Positions 1 to 9,943 of a DNA stretch of 39,471 nt are shown here, in pieces. The stretch covers positions 1-39,471 of the forward strand of contig DRKT01000175.1 in assembly GCA_011053195.1 (NCBI GenBank), given 5' to 3'. Numbering within the stretch: the stretch's first letter is position 1; the number at the start of each line of letters is the position of its first letter. Source of the DNA: Phycisphaerales bacterium. GTDB taxonomy: Bacteria > Planctomycetota > Phycisphaerae > Phycisphaerales > UBA1924. Made by a program: the position numbers and the translations under genes. The notes beneath the pieces are model-generated. The model was given only the letters and a program-made list of their open reading frames with translations. It did not search any database and was not told the DNA's origin.

Positions 1-345
1 AAGGAGCGTGCCCCCAAGGCCAAGGACGAGCGGCTCGGGTGCTGGGTGTTCTCGATGGGCAACACGAACCAGTACGCGGCGTTCTCGAACAAGGGCGATT
101 GGGTGCTGCTGACCGATCCGGACGGCCGGCTTGTGGACATCGTGTATTGGGGCTCGTTCAAGGCGGAGAGGCCGACGGGGGCGGATCTGGTTTCCGAGGA
201 AGTCGAGGGCAGATCCCGGGGCAGTGCGTGCCGATACCTGTTCGGCGGGCCGATGGTCTGGCACCACCATCTCGACGGCAAGGACATGAGCCCCGGCCGG
301 CATCCGATCCGGGCTTCGATGTCTGCGGACGACGGCGGCCGATGA
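1..345 (+). CDS. C-terminal part of a protein truncated by the window edge; possibly lamin-tail-domain-like
   Basis: Frame 1 is open from base 1 to TGA at 343-345; 'GDWVLLTDPDGRLVDIVYWG...SPGRHP' resembles the end of a lamin-tail domain. The fold assignment is weak. Confidence 0.4.
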   Translation, partial: KERAPKAKDERLGCWVFSMGNTNQYAAFSNKGDWVLLTDPDGRLVDIVYWGSFKAERPTGADLVSEEVEGRSRGSACRYLFGGPMVWHHHLDGKDMSPGRHPIRASMSADDGGR

Positions 346-390
346 CCGTCGGCGGAGCTACGATGCGCCGAACCCAAACGGAGGGCGCCC

Positions 391-930
391 ATGGCGTGGA
401 TCACCAAAGACAGCGCGGGAGCACGGATCGAGCACCGCGACGAGCCCTACCTGACGCCCGAGATGGCGGACCGGCTCCGCAACGAGATACTCCCCCGGTA
501 TGAAACCACGATGGGCGCGCTGCTGCCCGCGCTGCACGAGATCCAGCATACCTACGGCTGGATCCCGCTCCAGGCGATGCAGGAGATCGCGGCACTGCTC
601 GAGATCGAGCCGAGCCATGTGATTGACACCGTTTCATTTTATGAAGAATACTGGTCGCATCCCAAGGGCGAGCATGTCGTGGCGGTCTGCCGATCCATCG
701 CGTGCGAGTTCTGCGGCCAGTGCGAGATCACGCAGGCGTGCAAGGACCGCCTCGGGATCGACGTGGGCGAAACGACCGACGACGGGAAATTCACACTGAT
801 CGAGTTGGAGTGCCTCGGCTCGTGCGGGACAGCCCCGGCGGCGCTGATCGACGAGACGCTCCACGAGAACCTCAGGCCCGAGCAGGTCGCGGGCCTGATC
901 GACGAGGCCGAGCGCAAGGGCAGGCACTAG
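391..930 (+). CDS. nuoE: NADH-quinone oxidoreductase subunit E (24 kDa, thioredoxin-like [2Fe-2S])
   Basis: N-terminal helical 'ILPRYETTMGALLPALHEIQHTYGWIP', then the 2Fe-2S ligand pattern C-x4-C ('CRSIAC') and C-x3-C ('CLGSC'). Confidence 0.9.
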   Translation: MAWITKDSAGARIEHRDEPYLTPEMADRLRNEILPRYETTMGALLPALHEIQHTYGWIPLQAMQEIAALLEIEPSHVIDTVSFYEEYWSHPKGEHVVAVCRSIACEFCGQCEITQACKDRLGIDVGETTDDGKFTLIELECLGSCGTAPAALIDETLHENLRPEQVAGLIDEAERKGRH

Positions 931-939
931 GCTCCGGGC

Positions 940-1137
940 ATGGCCGATTCGAAGGACACCCTGGCGCGGAACATCGGGCGGTTCACGGGCGAGCTGTGGC
1001 GGGCGATCCGGTCGCCGGTGAGCGGATCGAAGCGCGAGGTCAGCCGGACCGTCGAGACGCAGCAGCGCACCACCGAATCGGGCAAGGTGACGCTCCGGCG
1101 GACAATGATCGAGGAGATCGAGGTCGACCGGTCGTAG
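940..1137 (+). CDS. Small hypothetical protein (65 aa)
   Basis: ORF directly downstream of nuoE with a 9-nt gap; amphipathic and charged; no family recognised. Confidence 0.6.
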   Translation: MADSKDTLARNIGRFTGELWRAIRSPVSGSKREVSRTVETQQRTTESGKVTLRRTMIEEIEVDRS

Positions 1138-1144
1138 ATTCATT

Positions 1145-2425
1145 TTATCGTTTGGCCATAAATGCTTCGATCTCGTCGCTTGTGCGTGGTAGCGCGGTCG
1201 AGAGGATCTCGCAGCCGGTGTCGGTGATGAGAATGTCGTCCTCGAGCCGGATGCCGAGGTTCTCGTCGGCGATGTAGATGCCGGGCTCGATGGTGATGAC
1301 CATGCCGGGGGCGAGCGGCTCGTTCATGAGGCCCGCGTCGTGGACATCGAGCCCGAGGAAGTGACCGAGGCCGTGGAAATACTGGTCGCAGTAGCCGGCG
1401 TTCTCGATGACATTCCGGGCGGCATCGCCCAGTTCGAGGAAGGTGACCCCGGGCCGGCACATATCCACCGCGACGCGCCATGCCTCATGGACGATGTCGT
1501 TGATCTCGCGCTGGCGGGGCGTGAACGTGCCGGAGACGGGGAAGGTGCGCGTGATGTCGGCGGCGTACATCTGAAACTCGGCGCCGACATCGCACAGCAC
1601 AAGCTCGCCGGCGCGCATGATGCGATCGTTGGCGGTGTAGTGCAGCACGCACGAGTTCGGGCCCGAGCCGATGATGGGCTCGTAGGCGAATCGCCTGCAG
1701 CCTCGGGTGCGGATGGCGCGCTCGAAGGTGAACAGCAGCTCGTCCTCGTTGGTGTCGGGCTGAACGGTGTGCATGGCATCGGTGAAGGCCGCTTCGGTGG
1801 CCTCGATGGCGCGGCGCATCAGGGCGAGCTCGTCGCGGTCATGGATCGAGCGCATGCGGGGCAGCAGGTCGTGCCCATCGCGGATCGTGCAGCCGAGCAC
1901 GCGCTGCGCCACTTCGCGCAGCACGGTGAGCTGCTTCGGCACGGGGCTCGTGTAGCCGGCGAACGGCCCGAGATAGACCAACTCGCGATTCTTCGAGTTC
2001 ATCAGCGCATCGTTGATGGCGCGAGGCAGGAGCGTGGTACGCTTGACCGAGGCGATCCCCGCGGCAAGCTCGCTGGCGCGCCCGAGCATCGGCCGATTGC
2101 CATGCCAGCGGTTGTCCTCGATATCCAGAGGCCTCAGAAAGAGCTGCTCCTGCCAGGCCGGGTGCTCGGGCGCCAGAACGAGCGCAGCCCCGGCCTCGTG
2201 CGCCAGTCCCGTGAGATAGTAGAAATCAAGATTCTGGCGATGACATGAATCAATCGTGTCGGCGGCAAAGACGACAGCGACACCCGAGCCCATCTGCTCC
2301 ATCAGCCGTTGACGCCGACGCTGGTAGACCTCGCGCGGGATGTCGCCGAGGGGTGTGGGGAACCCCCGGTCGTTGTCGGGGTGCGGCGTGGTGATGTCGG
2401 GCGTTTGGAGCGGGTAGCGGGGCAT
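1145..2425 (-). CDS. pepP: Xaa-Pro aminopeptidase (M24 family)
   Basis: N-terminal AMP_N-like region ('RRQRLMEQMGSGVAVVFAA') and M24 metal-site motifs ('VLCDVGAEFQMYAADITRTFPVSG', 'HGLGHFLGLDVHD', 'ITIEPGIYI'). Confidence 0.93.
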   Translation of the reverse strand: MPRYPLQTPDITTPHPDNDRGFPTPLGDIPREVYQRRRQRLMEQMGSGVAVVFAADTIDSCHRQNLDFYYLTGLAHEAGAALVLAPEHPAWQEQLFLRPLDIEDNRWHGNRPMLGRASELAAGIASVKRTTLLPRAINDALMNSKNRELVYLGPFAGYTSPVPKQLTVLREVAQRVLGCTIRDGHDLLPRMRSIHDRDELALMRRAIEATEAAFTDAMHTVQPDTNEDELLFTFERAIRTRGCRRFAYEPIIGSGPNSCVLHYTANDRIMRAGELVLCDVGAEFQMYAADITRTFPVSGTFTPRQREINDIVHEAWRVAVDMCRPGVTFLELGDAARNVIENAGYCDQYFHGLGHFLGLDVHDAGLMNEPLAPGMVITIEPGIYIADENLGIRLEDDILITDTGCEILSTALPRTSDEIEAFMAKR

Positions 2426-2490
2426 GGCCTGTGTCCTTGTCTTTGGTGCTGCGGTGGATGGTAGATCGGTTTGGGTGTCGGCGCAGCGGA

Positions 2491-2517
2491 CCGCGGCGAT
2501 CGAGAAGATCGCCGCGG
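2491..2517. repeat. Perfect 11-bp inverted repeat (ccgcggcgatc-gagaa-gatcgccgcgg)
   Basis: Both arms read directly; located between the pepP start and the nhaA stop, no T-tract. Confidence 0.8.
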
Positions 2518-2545
2518 CCGGGGGAAGATTGGGTGTCGCTCCGGT

Positions 2546-4033
2546 TTACGAAGCCTTGGCCCGGGCGATCGGCTCGTTGGTGTCCGGGCCGGTGCTCTTG
2601 TGCTGTTCGAGGAACGGGTGGAGCGGGCCGGAGCCGCTGTCCTTGTAGTTGTCCGGCGTATCGGCATCTTCCGCTGGCTTGCAGGTGGCCAGGATGCCGA
2701 GCCCGAGTATCGTGCTGACGACGGATGCCGAGAGGATGCCGAGCTTGGCGTCATCGAGATGGACGGTCGAGTTGGCAAAGGCCAGGTTCGAGATGAACAG
2801 GGCCATGGTGAACCCGATGCCCCCGAGGCAGCCGGCGCCGATGATATGTTTCCAACTGACCCCCTTGGGCAGGGCGCACATCCCGAGTTTGACACCGATG
2901 AATGACGCCAGCACGATCCCGGCGGGCTTGCCGAGGATGAGTCCGAAGAAGACGCCGAGTGTGACGGGCTCGCCGATGGCATCGCCGAGGCTCTCGCTGA
3001 GGTGCAGCCCCGCATTGGCAATGGCGAAAATCGGGATGATGGCAAAGGCGCTCCACGGCTCAAGCGCGTGCTCGATGCGGTGCAGCGGGGGGAGGACGAG
3101 CGTGATGTTTTTCTTGAGCGCAAAGGCGGCCGCTCGCTGCGCGGAGCTTTCCGCCGGCGTCGTGCCGTCGTCACCGGCCTTGTCGAAGTGGTGCAGCGCG
3201 TGGTGGCTCGCCTTGAGGAAGCGGACACGATCAACCCGGGCGCTGGCGGGGATGGTCATGGCCAGCAGGACCCCGGCGATGGTCGCATGGACGCCGCTCA
3301 TCAGGACAAAATACCAGAGGACGATGCCCGGAAGAATATAGAAAACCGGGTTGCGGAATTTGAGGAAGTTGAGCGCAAAGAGAACCCCCACGGTGATCCC
3401 CGCCATCCCGAGGTAGTTCAGGGCCAGATCGTCGGTGTAGAACAGAGCAATGACGATGAGCGCGCCGAGGTCATCGACGATGGCCAGCGAGGTGACGAAG
3501 ATCTTGAGCGAGAGCGGGGCCCGCTTGCCCAGCAGGGCCAGGATGCCAAGGGCAAAGGCGATGTCCGTTGCCATCGGGATGCCCCAACCGTGCATGGACT
3601 CAGGCGAGCCGAGGTTGATCACGGCGTAGATGGCAGCCGGGACAACCATGCCACCGATGGCGGCGAAGATCGGCAGGGCCGCCTTCTTTGGAGAGTGGAG
3701 CTCGCCGACGAGAACCTCACGCTTGATCTCCAGCCCCACCAGCAGGAAGAAGATGGCCATGATGGCGTCGTTGATGAAGTGCCCGACCGTGTGGATGGGC
3801 AGGTGCCATTTTCCAATACCCAGCGAGAACTCCATCTCGTGGAAAATGTGGTTGTAGATCCCCGAGAACTGGGAGTTGGCCCAGAACAGGGCGATGATCG
3901 TGGTGATGATGAGCATGATGCCGCCGGCGGAAGAAAGCCGGGCGTAGCGCTGGAACCCGAGCATGAGCTTTTCACTCGCATCAAGCGGGATTCCTTCGTT
4001 GGCAGTCGGGATGTGCGGGGCATCTGATGACAT
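2546..4033 (-). CDS. nhaA: Na+/H+ antiporter NhaA
   Basis: Multi-TM protein with NhaA motifs ('NDAIMAIFFLLVGLEIKREVLVGEL', 'PMATDIAFALGILALLG', 'AIVDDLGALIVIALFYT', 'GIGFTMALFISNLAF'). Start placed at MSSDAPH; the ORF track extends further upstream. Confidence 0.93.
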   Translation of the reverse strand: MSSDAPHIPTANEGIPLDASEKLMLGFQRYARLSSAGGIMLIITTIIALFWANSQFSGIYNHIFHEMEFSLGIGKWHLPIHTVGHFINDAIMAIFFLLVGLEIKREVLVGELHSPKKAALPIFAAIGGMVVPAAIYAVINLGSPESMHGWGIPMATDIAFALGILALLGKRAPLSLKIFVTSLAIVDDLGALIVIALFYTDDLALNYLGMAGITVGVLFALNFLKFRNPVFYILPGIVLWYFVLMSGVHATIAGVLLAMTIPASARVDRVRFLKASHHALHHFDKAGDDGTTPAESSAQRAAAFALKKNITLVLPPLHRIEHALEPWSAFAIIPIFAIANAGLHLSESLGDAIGEPVTLGVFFGLILGKPAGIVLASFIGVKLGMCALPKGVSWKHIIGAGCLGGIGFTMALFISNLAFANSTVHLDDAKLGILSASVVSTILGLGILATCKPAEDADTPDNYKDSGSGPLHPFLEQHKSTGPDTNEPIARAKAS

Positions 4034-4190
4034 GGCTCTTTTTCCGTACTGGGGTTCTCGATCGTTCGGACCGGCTGAAACTCCGGATTTCCGAGTGGAC
4101 ATCGGCGCATCCCGCTCCGGGGATTGACCCAAGCCGCTCGGGCGGGGAAATGATAGATCGTTTGGGTCCGGGTCGGTCCGTCTGTGCGGA

Positions 4191-6350
4191 TTAGGTGGTT
4201 TGGGACACCCCTGATCCGGGATGGCCCGTTGTCCGCAGCACGACGAGGGTGATGTCGTCGGTCTGCGGACTGGATCGACGGAACCGAACGACATCGGAAA
4301 TAATCGCCTGAGCGATGGTGTCGGCATCACTGCCGGCACCTCGGCGAATGACGTCGCGCAGGCGATCCTTGCCGTACATCTCGCCCTCCGGGTTTCTGGC
4401 CTCCCAGATGCCGTCCGTCCCGAGGACCGCCACAGCACCGGGCTCGGGAATCGGGCTGGTGTATTCGTGAAAATCCCATTCGGGCTCAACCCCGAGCGGG
4501 ATGTCGTTGCCGGCGAACTCCGTGAAGTCGTCGGACCCGGGCCGATAGACAACGGCGGCATCGTGCCCCGCGCTGACCCAGCGCATCACGCCGGCCTCGG
4601 GCTCGATGGTCAGAAAATAGAGCGTCATGAACTGACCGGGCCGGGCATCACGGGCGAGGTTGTGGTTGACCTTGTGCAAGATGGCCGGCAGCGCATCCGG
4701 GTCGTCGGCGTGGCTTCGCAGCAGGGCTCGGGCGGTCGTCATCAGCAGCGCCGCCGCGATGCCGTGACCCGTCACATCGCCAATGACAACAGCGCACCGG
4801 CTCGGCTGTTCGAGCGTGATGAAGTCGAAATAGTCGCCCCCGGTTTCATCGCAATAGATGCTCCGGGCCGCGATGTCGAATCCCGGAACCGACGGCGGCG
4901 ACTGGGGCAGCAGATTCTGCTGGACCTCTTTCGCCAGTTGCAGCGACTCGCGCACATGGATCTGGTCCTTGAGCTTGGGCACCATGTCGTTGAACGCATC
5001 GGCGAGTGTTTCGAGCTCGTCGCCGGTGTTGACCTCGGCACGCGCCTCGAGGTTGCCCTCGGCCAGTTCCGTTGCGGTCTCGGCGAGCTTCGAGATCGGG
5101 CGTGTCACGGACTTGGAGCCGTAAAACGCGGCCAGAATCGCGATCATCACGACCGCGGCACCAACACTGGCGTTGCTGGTGAGCGTCTGGTTGAAAACGC
5201 GGTACACCTCGTTCTGAACGTTGTTGGCCACCGCATCGATGGCCTCGCGCGCGATTCCGACAATGACGAACGAGTCGCTGCCGTAGAGACTCTGATACGT
5301 GACGATCCAGGGTTGGCCCGACATGGTGACATCGAGCGAACCGTCGGGGGAAGACCGCATCAACTCGACGAGGCGATCGGTCTCCTGCTCGGAATCGGTG
5401 GAGAAGCGGTCGAGCTCGATCGGCGCGAGCCACGAGCCGCCCTTGGAGGCATAGTCCGCCTTGGCGAGGACGACCGGCCCGCCGTCCTCGAGGTTGACCA
5501 GCATGATCTGGACCCGCCCGGCCAGCGCGGGGGGCAGGTCGATCTCCTCGAGCAGATCGAGCATGAGCAGGTCCACGGCCGCGACGCCGATGAGCGACCC
5601 GTCGTCCCGGCGCGCCGGGGCAGCACAGGTCATGCGCACCTGCCCGGTCGGTGCGTCCACCACGGGGACGATCCACGTCGCGGGCGATTCAGACTTGGCT
5701 GCGTTGATGAACCACGGGCGCTGACGCGCGTCGTACGCCTTCGGATAGCCGCCCTTGCCGGGCAAGGACATGAGCGTTCCGGAATTGTCCAACGCCGCGT
5801 ACTGGCTCCGGTACCGGAGGATGCTGCCGGTCTCGCTGCGCTGGGCTTTCATGAGCGGAACAAGCCCGACGAGCATCTGCTGGTCCGCCAGAACCTCGGC
5901 GGGATCGGCGCCCGGCGGCGGGACAAAGACGGGGATGTCGTTTGAATACAGAATCGGTGCGCGCGAGCCGTCGGCGTTCTGGACGAACTGGCTCTCGTCC
6001 GAAATCAGGCCCGGCGGTCGGCGTGCGGGGTCATCGAAATCTGCTGCGGTGTAGAACGTGGGCTGCTGCGGATCGCCGGTCGTCCCCTCGGCGTCGATGC
6101 GTTCGAGCTCGTTGGCCGCGGCCCGAACCGCGGATTCGGTGATGACCCGGTCACGATCCAGAATCGCAGCGTACTGCTTGACAAGCCGGATGCGCGCCTG
6201 GTCCACAATCTGCGAAACCGATTCGCGCGTGTCCGACGCCAGCCCGATACTGCAGGTTCGAAGGTTCGAGCGTGAGAGCAATCCCGTGACGATCAGCGGG
6301 AGCAGGGCGATGGTGGCGAGCAGGATGAACAGCTTGTGTCGCAGGCGCAT
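4191..6350 (-). CDS. Membrane sensor PP2C/SpoIIE-type serine phosphatase (RsbU-like) with Cache-like extracytoplasmic region and HAMP
   Basis: N-terminal TM (MRLRHKLFILLATIALLPLIVTGLL), long extracytoplasmic region, second TM, HAMP ('SVTRPISKLAETATELAEGNLEARAEV'), SpoIIE domain ('VAVVIGDVTGHGIAAALLMTTARALLR', 'GTDGIWEARNPEGEMYG', 'DDITLVVLR'). Confidence 0.9.
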   Translation of the reverse strand: MRLRHKLFILLATIALLPLIVTGLLSRSNLRTCSIGLASDTRESVSQIVDQARIRLVKQYAAILDRDRVITESAVRAAANELERIDAEGTTGDPQQPTFYTAADFDDPARRPPGLISDESQFVQNADGSRAPILYSNDIPVFVPPPGADPAEVLADQQMLVGLVPLMKAQRSETGSILRYRSQYAALDNSGTLMSLPGKGGYPKAYDARQRPWFINAAKSESPATWIVPVVDAPTGQVRMTCAAPARRDDGSLIGVAAVDLLMLDLLEEIDLPPALAGRVQIMLVNLEDGGPVVLAKADYASKGGSWLAPIELDRFSTDSEQETDRLVELMRSSPDGSLDVTMSGQPWIVTYQSLYGSDSFVIVGIAREAIDAVANNVQNEVYRVFNQTLTSNASVGAAVVMIAILAAFYGSKSVTRPISKLAETATELAEGNLEARAEVNTGDELETLADAFNDMVPKLKDQIHVRESLQLAKEVQQNLLPQSPPSVPGFDIAARSIYCDETGGDYFDFITLEQPSRCAVVIGDVTGHGIAAALLMTTARALLRSHADDPDALPAILHKVNHNLARDARPGQFMTLYFLTIEPEAGVMRWVSAGHDAAVVYRPGSDDFTEFAGNDIPLGVEPEWDFHEYTSPIPEPGAVAVLGTDGIWEARNPEGEMYGKDRLRDVIRRGAGSDADTIAQAIISDVVRFRRSSPQTDDITLVVLRTTGHPGSGVSQTT

Positions 6351-6479
6351 ATCGGGCACTCCGAAGGATTCGGGCATGGTACAACGCGGCGGAACGTGTC
6401 TGGGGGCGCAAGGGATGGGGCCGCAACCGAAAATCGGCCACGGCCCCGGGGGGGTCATTGGGTTGTTGGCGGTTTGGGA

Positions 6480-7490
6480 TCAGCCCTTGCCGCAGGCGTC
6501 GCCGCTGCAGTTCTTGCTGCACCCTTTTTGATCGGAATCCTTCGCAGCACAGGCCCCATCGCCCTCGCACGAGCCGTTCTGGGCACAGGCGCCCTTGTTG
6601 TTCTTGTTCTGCATCATGGCGCACGAGCTTCCGCCCTGACAGGCTTTTCCTTTGCCGCGGGAGCCTTGCATGCGGCACGCGCTGTCACCGGCCTTCATGG
6701 CCTTGAGCGAATCAACAATATCACCCGGCTCGGCTCGGAGTTTGTAATCGACCTCGACAAAGGCATAGCGGATCACGCCATCGGTGTCGATGACGTACGT
6801 TGCGGCCAGCGGGAGGGTTTTCGAGTCGTCACCGTTGATCTCGGCGATGTACTCGGCGAACCCCTCACCGAGCGAATCCGGGACGGTGTAGCGGATGCCG
6901 AACGCATCCGCGACGGTGTTGCCGGGGTCGCTGAGCACGGTGAAATCGAGATCGAGCTTCTCTTTGGTCGAAATCGAGTTGTCCGGTGTCTGCGGGCTGA
7001 TGGCGACGAGCTGGGCGTCGAGTTCCTTGAAGTCGTCGAGATGCTCCTGATAGGCGTGGAGCTGGATGTTGCAGAATGGGCACCACCCGCCCCGGTAGAA
7101 GGTCAGCACAACGGGGCCGGCCTCGAGCAGGTCGGAAAGCTGGACGGTTTCGCCGGTGGCGTCGGGGAGTTGGAAGTCCGGGGCGGTCTGGCCCGCGGTC
7201 AGGGCATGGTCGAGGATGCCGGTGTCTCTGATCTCGTCGAGCGCTTGCTGACGGGCATCGAGCTTGGCCTGATCCGTGCGCTCGGCAGCCATGGCGGCCA
7301 TCTCGTTGAGCTTGGTCTGCATGGGGCCGGGCTCGGCCTGGGCGTGCGGTTGCTTGCATTTGCCGCACTGGGCGTTTGCTGCCCCGACGGGAGCCGCGGA
7401 GACAAGCAGCCCGAGAGCCGCCATCTGGGCGAGTTCGACGGTGCGGTGTCCGATGGAATCGATGCCGAAACGTGCGGGTCGTGGGAGCAT
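6480..7490 (-). CDS. Exported peroxiredoxin-like (AhpC/TSA, redoxin) protein with a Cys-rich C-terminal tail
   Basis: 'VVLTFYRGGWCPFCNIQLHAYQ' redoxin active-site motif; signal-peptide-like N-terminus; tail with 9 Cys in the last ~65 residues. Confidence 0.88.
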   Translation of the reverse strand: MLPRPARFGIDSIGHRTVELAQMAALGLLVSAAPVGAANAQCGKCKQPHAQAEPGPMQTKLNEMAAMAAERTDQAKLDARQQALDEIRDTGILDHALTAGQTAPDFQLPDATGETVQLSDLLEAGPVVLTFYRGGWCPFCNIQLHAYQEHLDDFKELDAQLVAISPQTPDNSISTKEKLDLDFTVLSDPGNTVADAFGIRYTVPDSLGEGFAEYIAEINGDDSKTLPLAATYVIDTDGVIRYAFVEVDYKLRAEPGDIVDSLKAMKAGDSACRMQGSRGKGKACQGGSSCAMMQNKNNKGACAQNGSCEGDGACAAKDSDQKGCSKNCSGDACGKG

Positions 7491-7740
7491 TGGGTGTCTT
7501 CCTTTGCGTGGCTGGGGTCGTGGCGGTCGATCTGGCGCCGACACACTACCACACGCTGGCGAACCGGTCCGGAGACTGGCCTATTCCATTTCCGAGGCAG
7601 CCATGGTTTGGGATGGTACTTTGGGCAAGGGCTTGTGGTTCGGTCAGGGTGGGTACTCCCGCATAAAATAAGGGTTTGTCCGCATGTGGTGAGACGCGGG
7701 TAGAAATGTGGTTTGTGCGGTGAGCGTGCACCCCCTTGCA

Positions 7741-7756
7741 CCCCATAATTATGGGG
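7741..7756. repeat. Perfect 16-bp palindrome CCCCATAATTATGGGG
   Basis: Identical to its own reverse complement; in the intergenic region upstream of the TA pair. Confidence 0.85.
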
Positions 7757-7879
7757 GTAGTAGCCCAAACAACGCAGAATTACGGATTTTCTGGAATTCG
7801 ATAAACAAGAAATCCTGATATGTCGTATGATGGGTATGGCCTCTATATGGGTCTTGTGTGAGTCATGGAGTGTGCAGCA

Positions 7880-8176
7880 ATGGGTGGTGTTTCAGCAAAG
7901 GTGGATAAGCGCGGTCAGATCACCATTCCGGCCGAGATCCGGAAATCCCTGAAACTCGAGGACGATTCGCTGGTGATTATCGAGTTGACGGATGAAGGAA
8001 TCCTGATCAAGCCCGCGATCGTGACCCCGGTGACGCCGGAGGAATACACGCAATACCGGGTCGCCGAGTTTTTGCTCAACAATGCAGTCGGCAATGATGA
8101 TTATCAGCAGGCAAGGCAGACGGTTGAGGAAATGGGACTGGATCCGGATGAGATCGCGCATGATAAGCCATGCTAG
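7880..8176 (+). CDS. AbrB/SpoVT-type antitoxin (SpoVT-AbrB swapped-hairpin domain)
   Basis: 'SAKVDKRGQITIPAEIRKSLKLEDDSLVIIELTDEGILIKP' is a classic AbrB-domain pattern. Upstream in-frame start also at 7865. Confidence 0.9.
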   Translation: MGGVSAKVDKRGQITIPAEIRKSLKLEDDSLVIIELTDEGILIKPAIVTPVTPEEYTQYRVAEFLLNNAVGNDDYQQARQTVEEMGLDPDEIAHDKPC

Positions 8177-8188
8177 AGTTGCTGCCGC

Positions 8189-8635
8189 ATGGATCGCCTA
8201 TTCCTCGATGCCAATATTCTATTTTCGGCGGCCTATCGTGAAGACAATCTCTCGGGTCTGCGGAGGCTCTGGGACTGTGGTGCCGAGTTGATCACATCTG
8301 ATTATGCCTTTATCGAAGCAATCAGGAATTTGCGGAACAAGTCGAAGGATCTGGATTGGTCGCTCGATTTTTTATATGGGCTGATGCGGAACGTCACGCT
8401 ATGCAATGACTTGCCAAAGAATGGAATAGTGGTCTTTCAGAACAGTTTGTATACGCAGGATATTCAACTGCCGGACAAGGACTGGCCGATTCTGCTATCT
8501 GCGATTACATGCGAGGCGACGCACCTTCTGACCGGTGACAGACAGCACTTTGGTCCGTTGTTCGGCCGTGATATCATGGGTGTGCGCATTTGCCGGCCTT
8601 CGGACTACCTGTCAGCGCACGATACGCAGCAGTAG
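8189..8635 (+). CDS. PIN-domain toxin
   Basis: 'RLFLDANILFSAAYR' N-terminal PIN Asp motif, 'TSDYAFIEAIRNL', 'LPDKDWPILLSAITCEATHLLTGDRQHFGPLFG' C-terminal acidic motif; 12-nt gap from the antitoxin. Confidence 0.87.
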   Translation: MDRLFLDANILFSAAYREDNLSGLRRLWDCGAELITSDYAFIEAIRNLRNKSKDLDWSLDFLYGLMRNVTLCNDLPKNGIVVFQNSLYTQDIQLPDKDWPILLSAITCEATHLLTGDRQHFGPLFGRDIMGVRICRPSDYLSAHDTQQ

Positions 8636-8684
8636 CCCTCCGATATGCGGGTGGAATCGCAATGAACCATCACAGAATCCGGCT

Positions 8685-9785
<1,101 letters not shown>

Positions 9786-9943
9786 GATGGGGGCTCCGTT
9801 TTGGTTGTGTCCATGTTCGGATCGGCGGATTCTAGGCGCGACTGGTGGAAATGCCGGGCGATTTCTCGGCCACCGTGCGTAACGCGGGGGGAGGGGTTCC
9901 GTATCACATCCGTGGGGCCTCGAAGTGGGGCCCGGGCCTTGGG

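Noticed and set aside
4221-5945. 574-aa plus-strand ORF opposite the SpoIIE phosphatase
   Set aside because: G/R/D/V-rich mirror frame; the minus strand encodes TM, HAMP and SpoIIE motifs.
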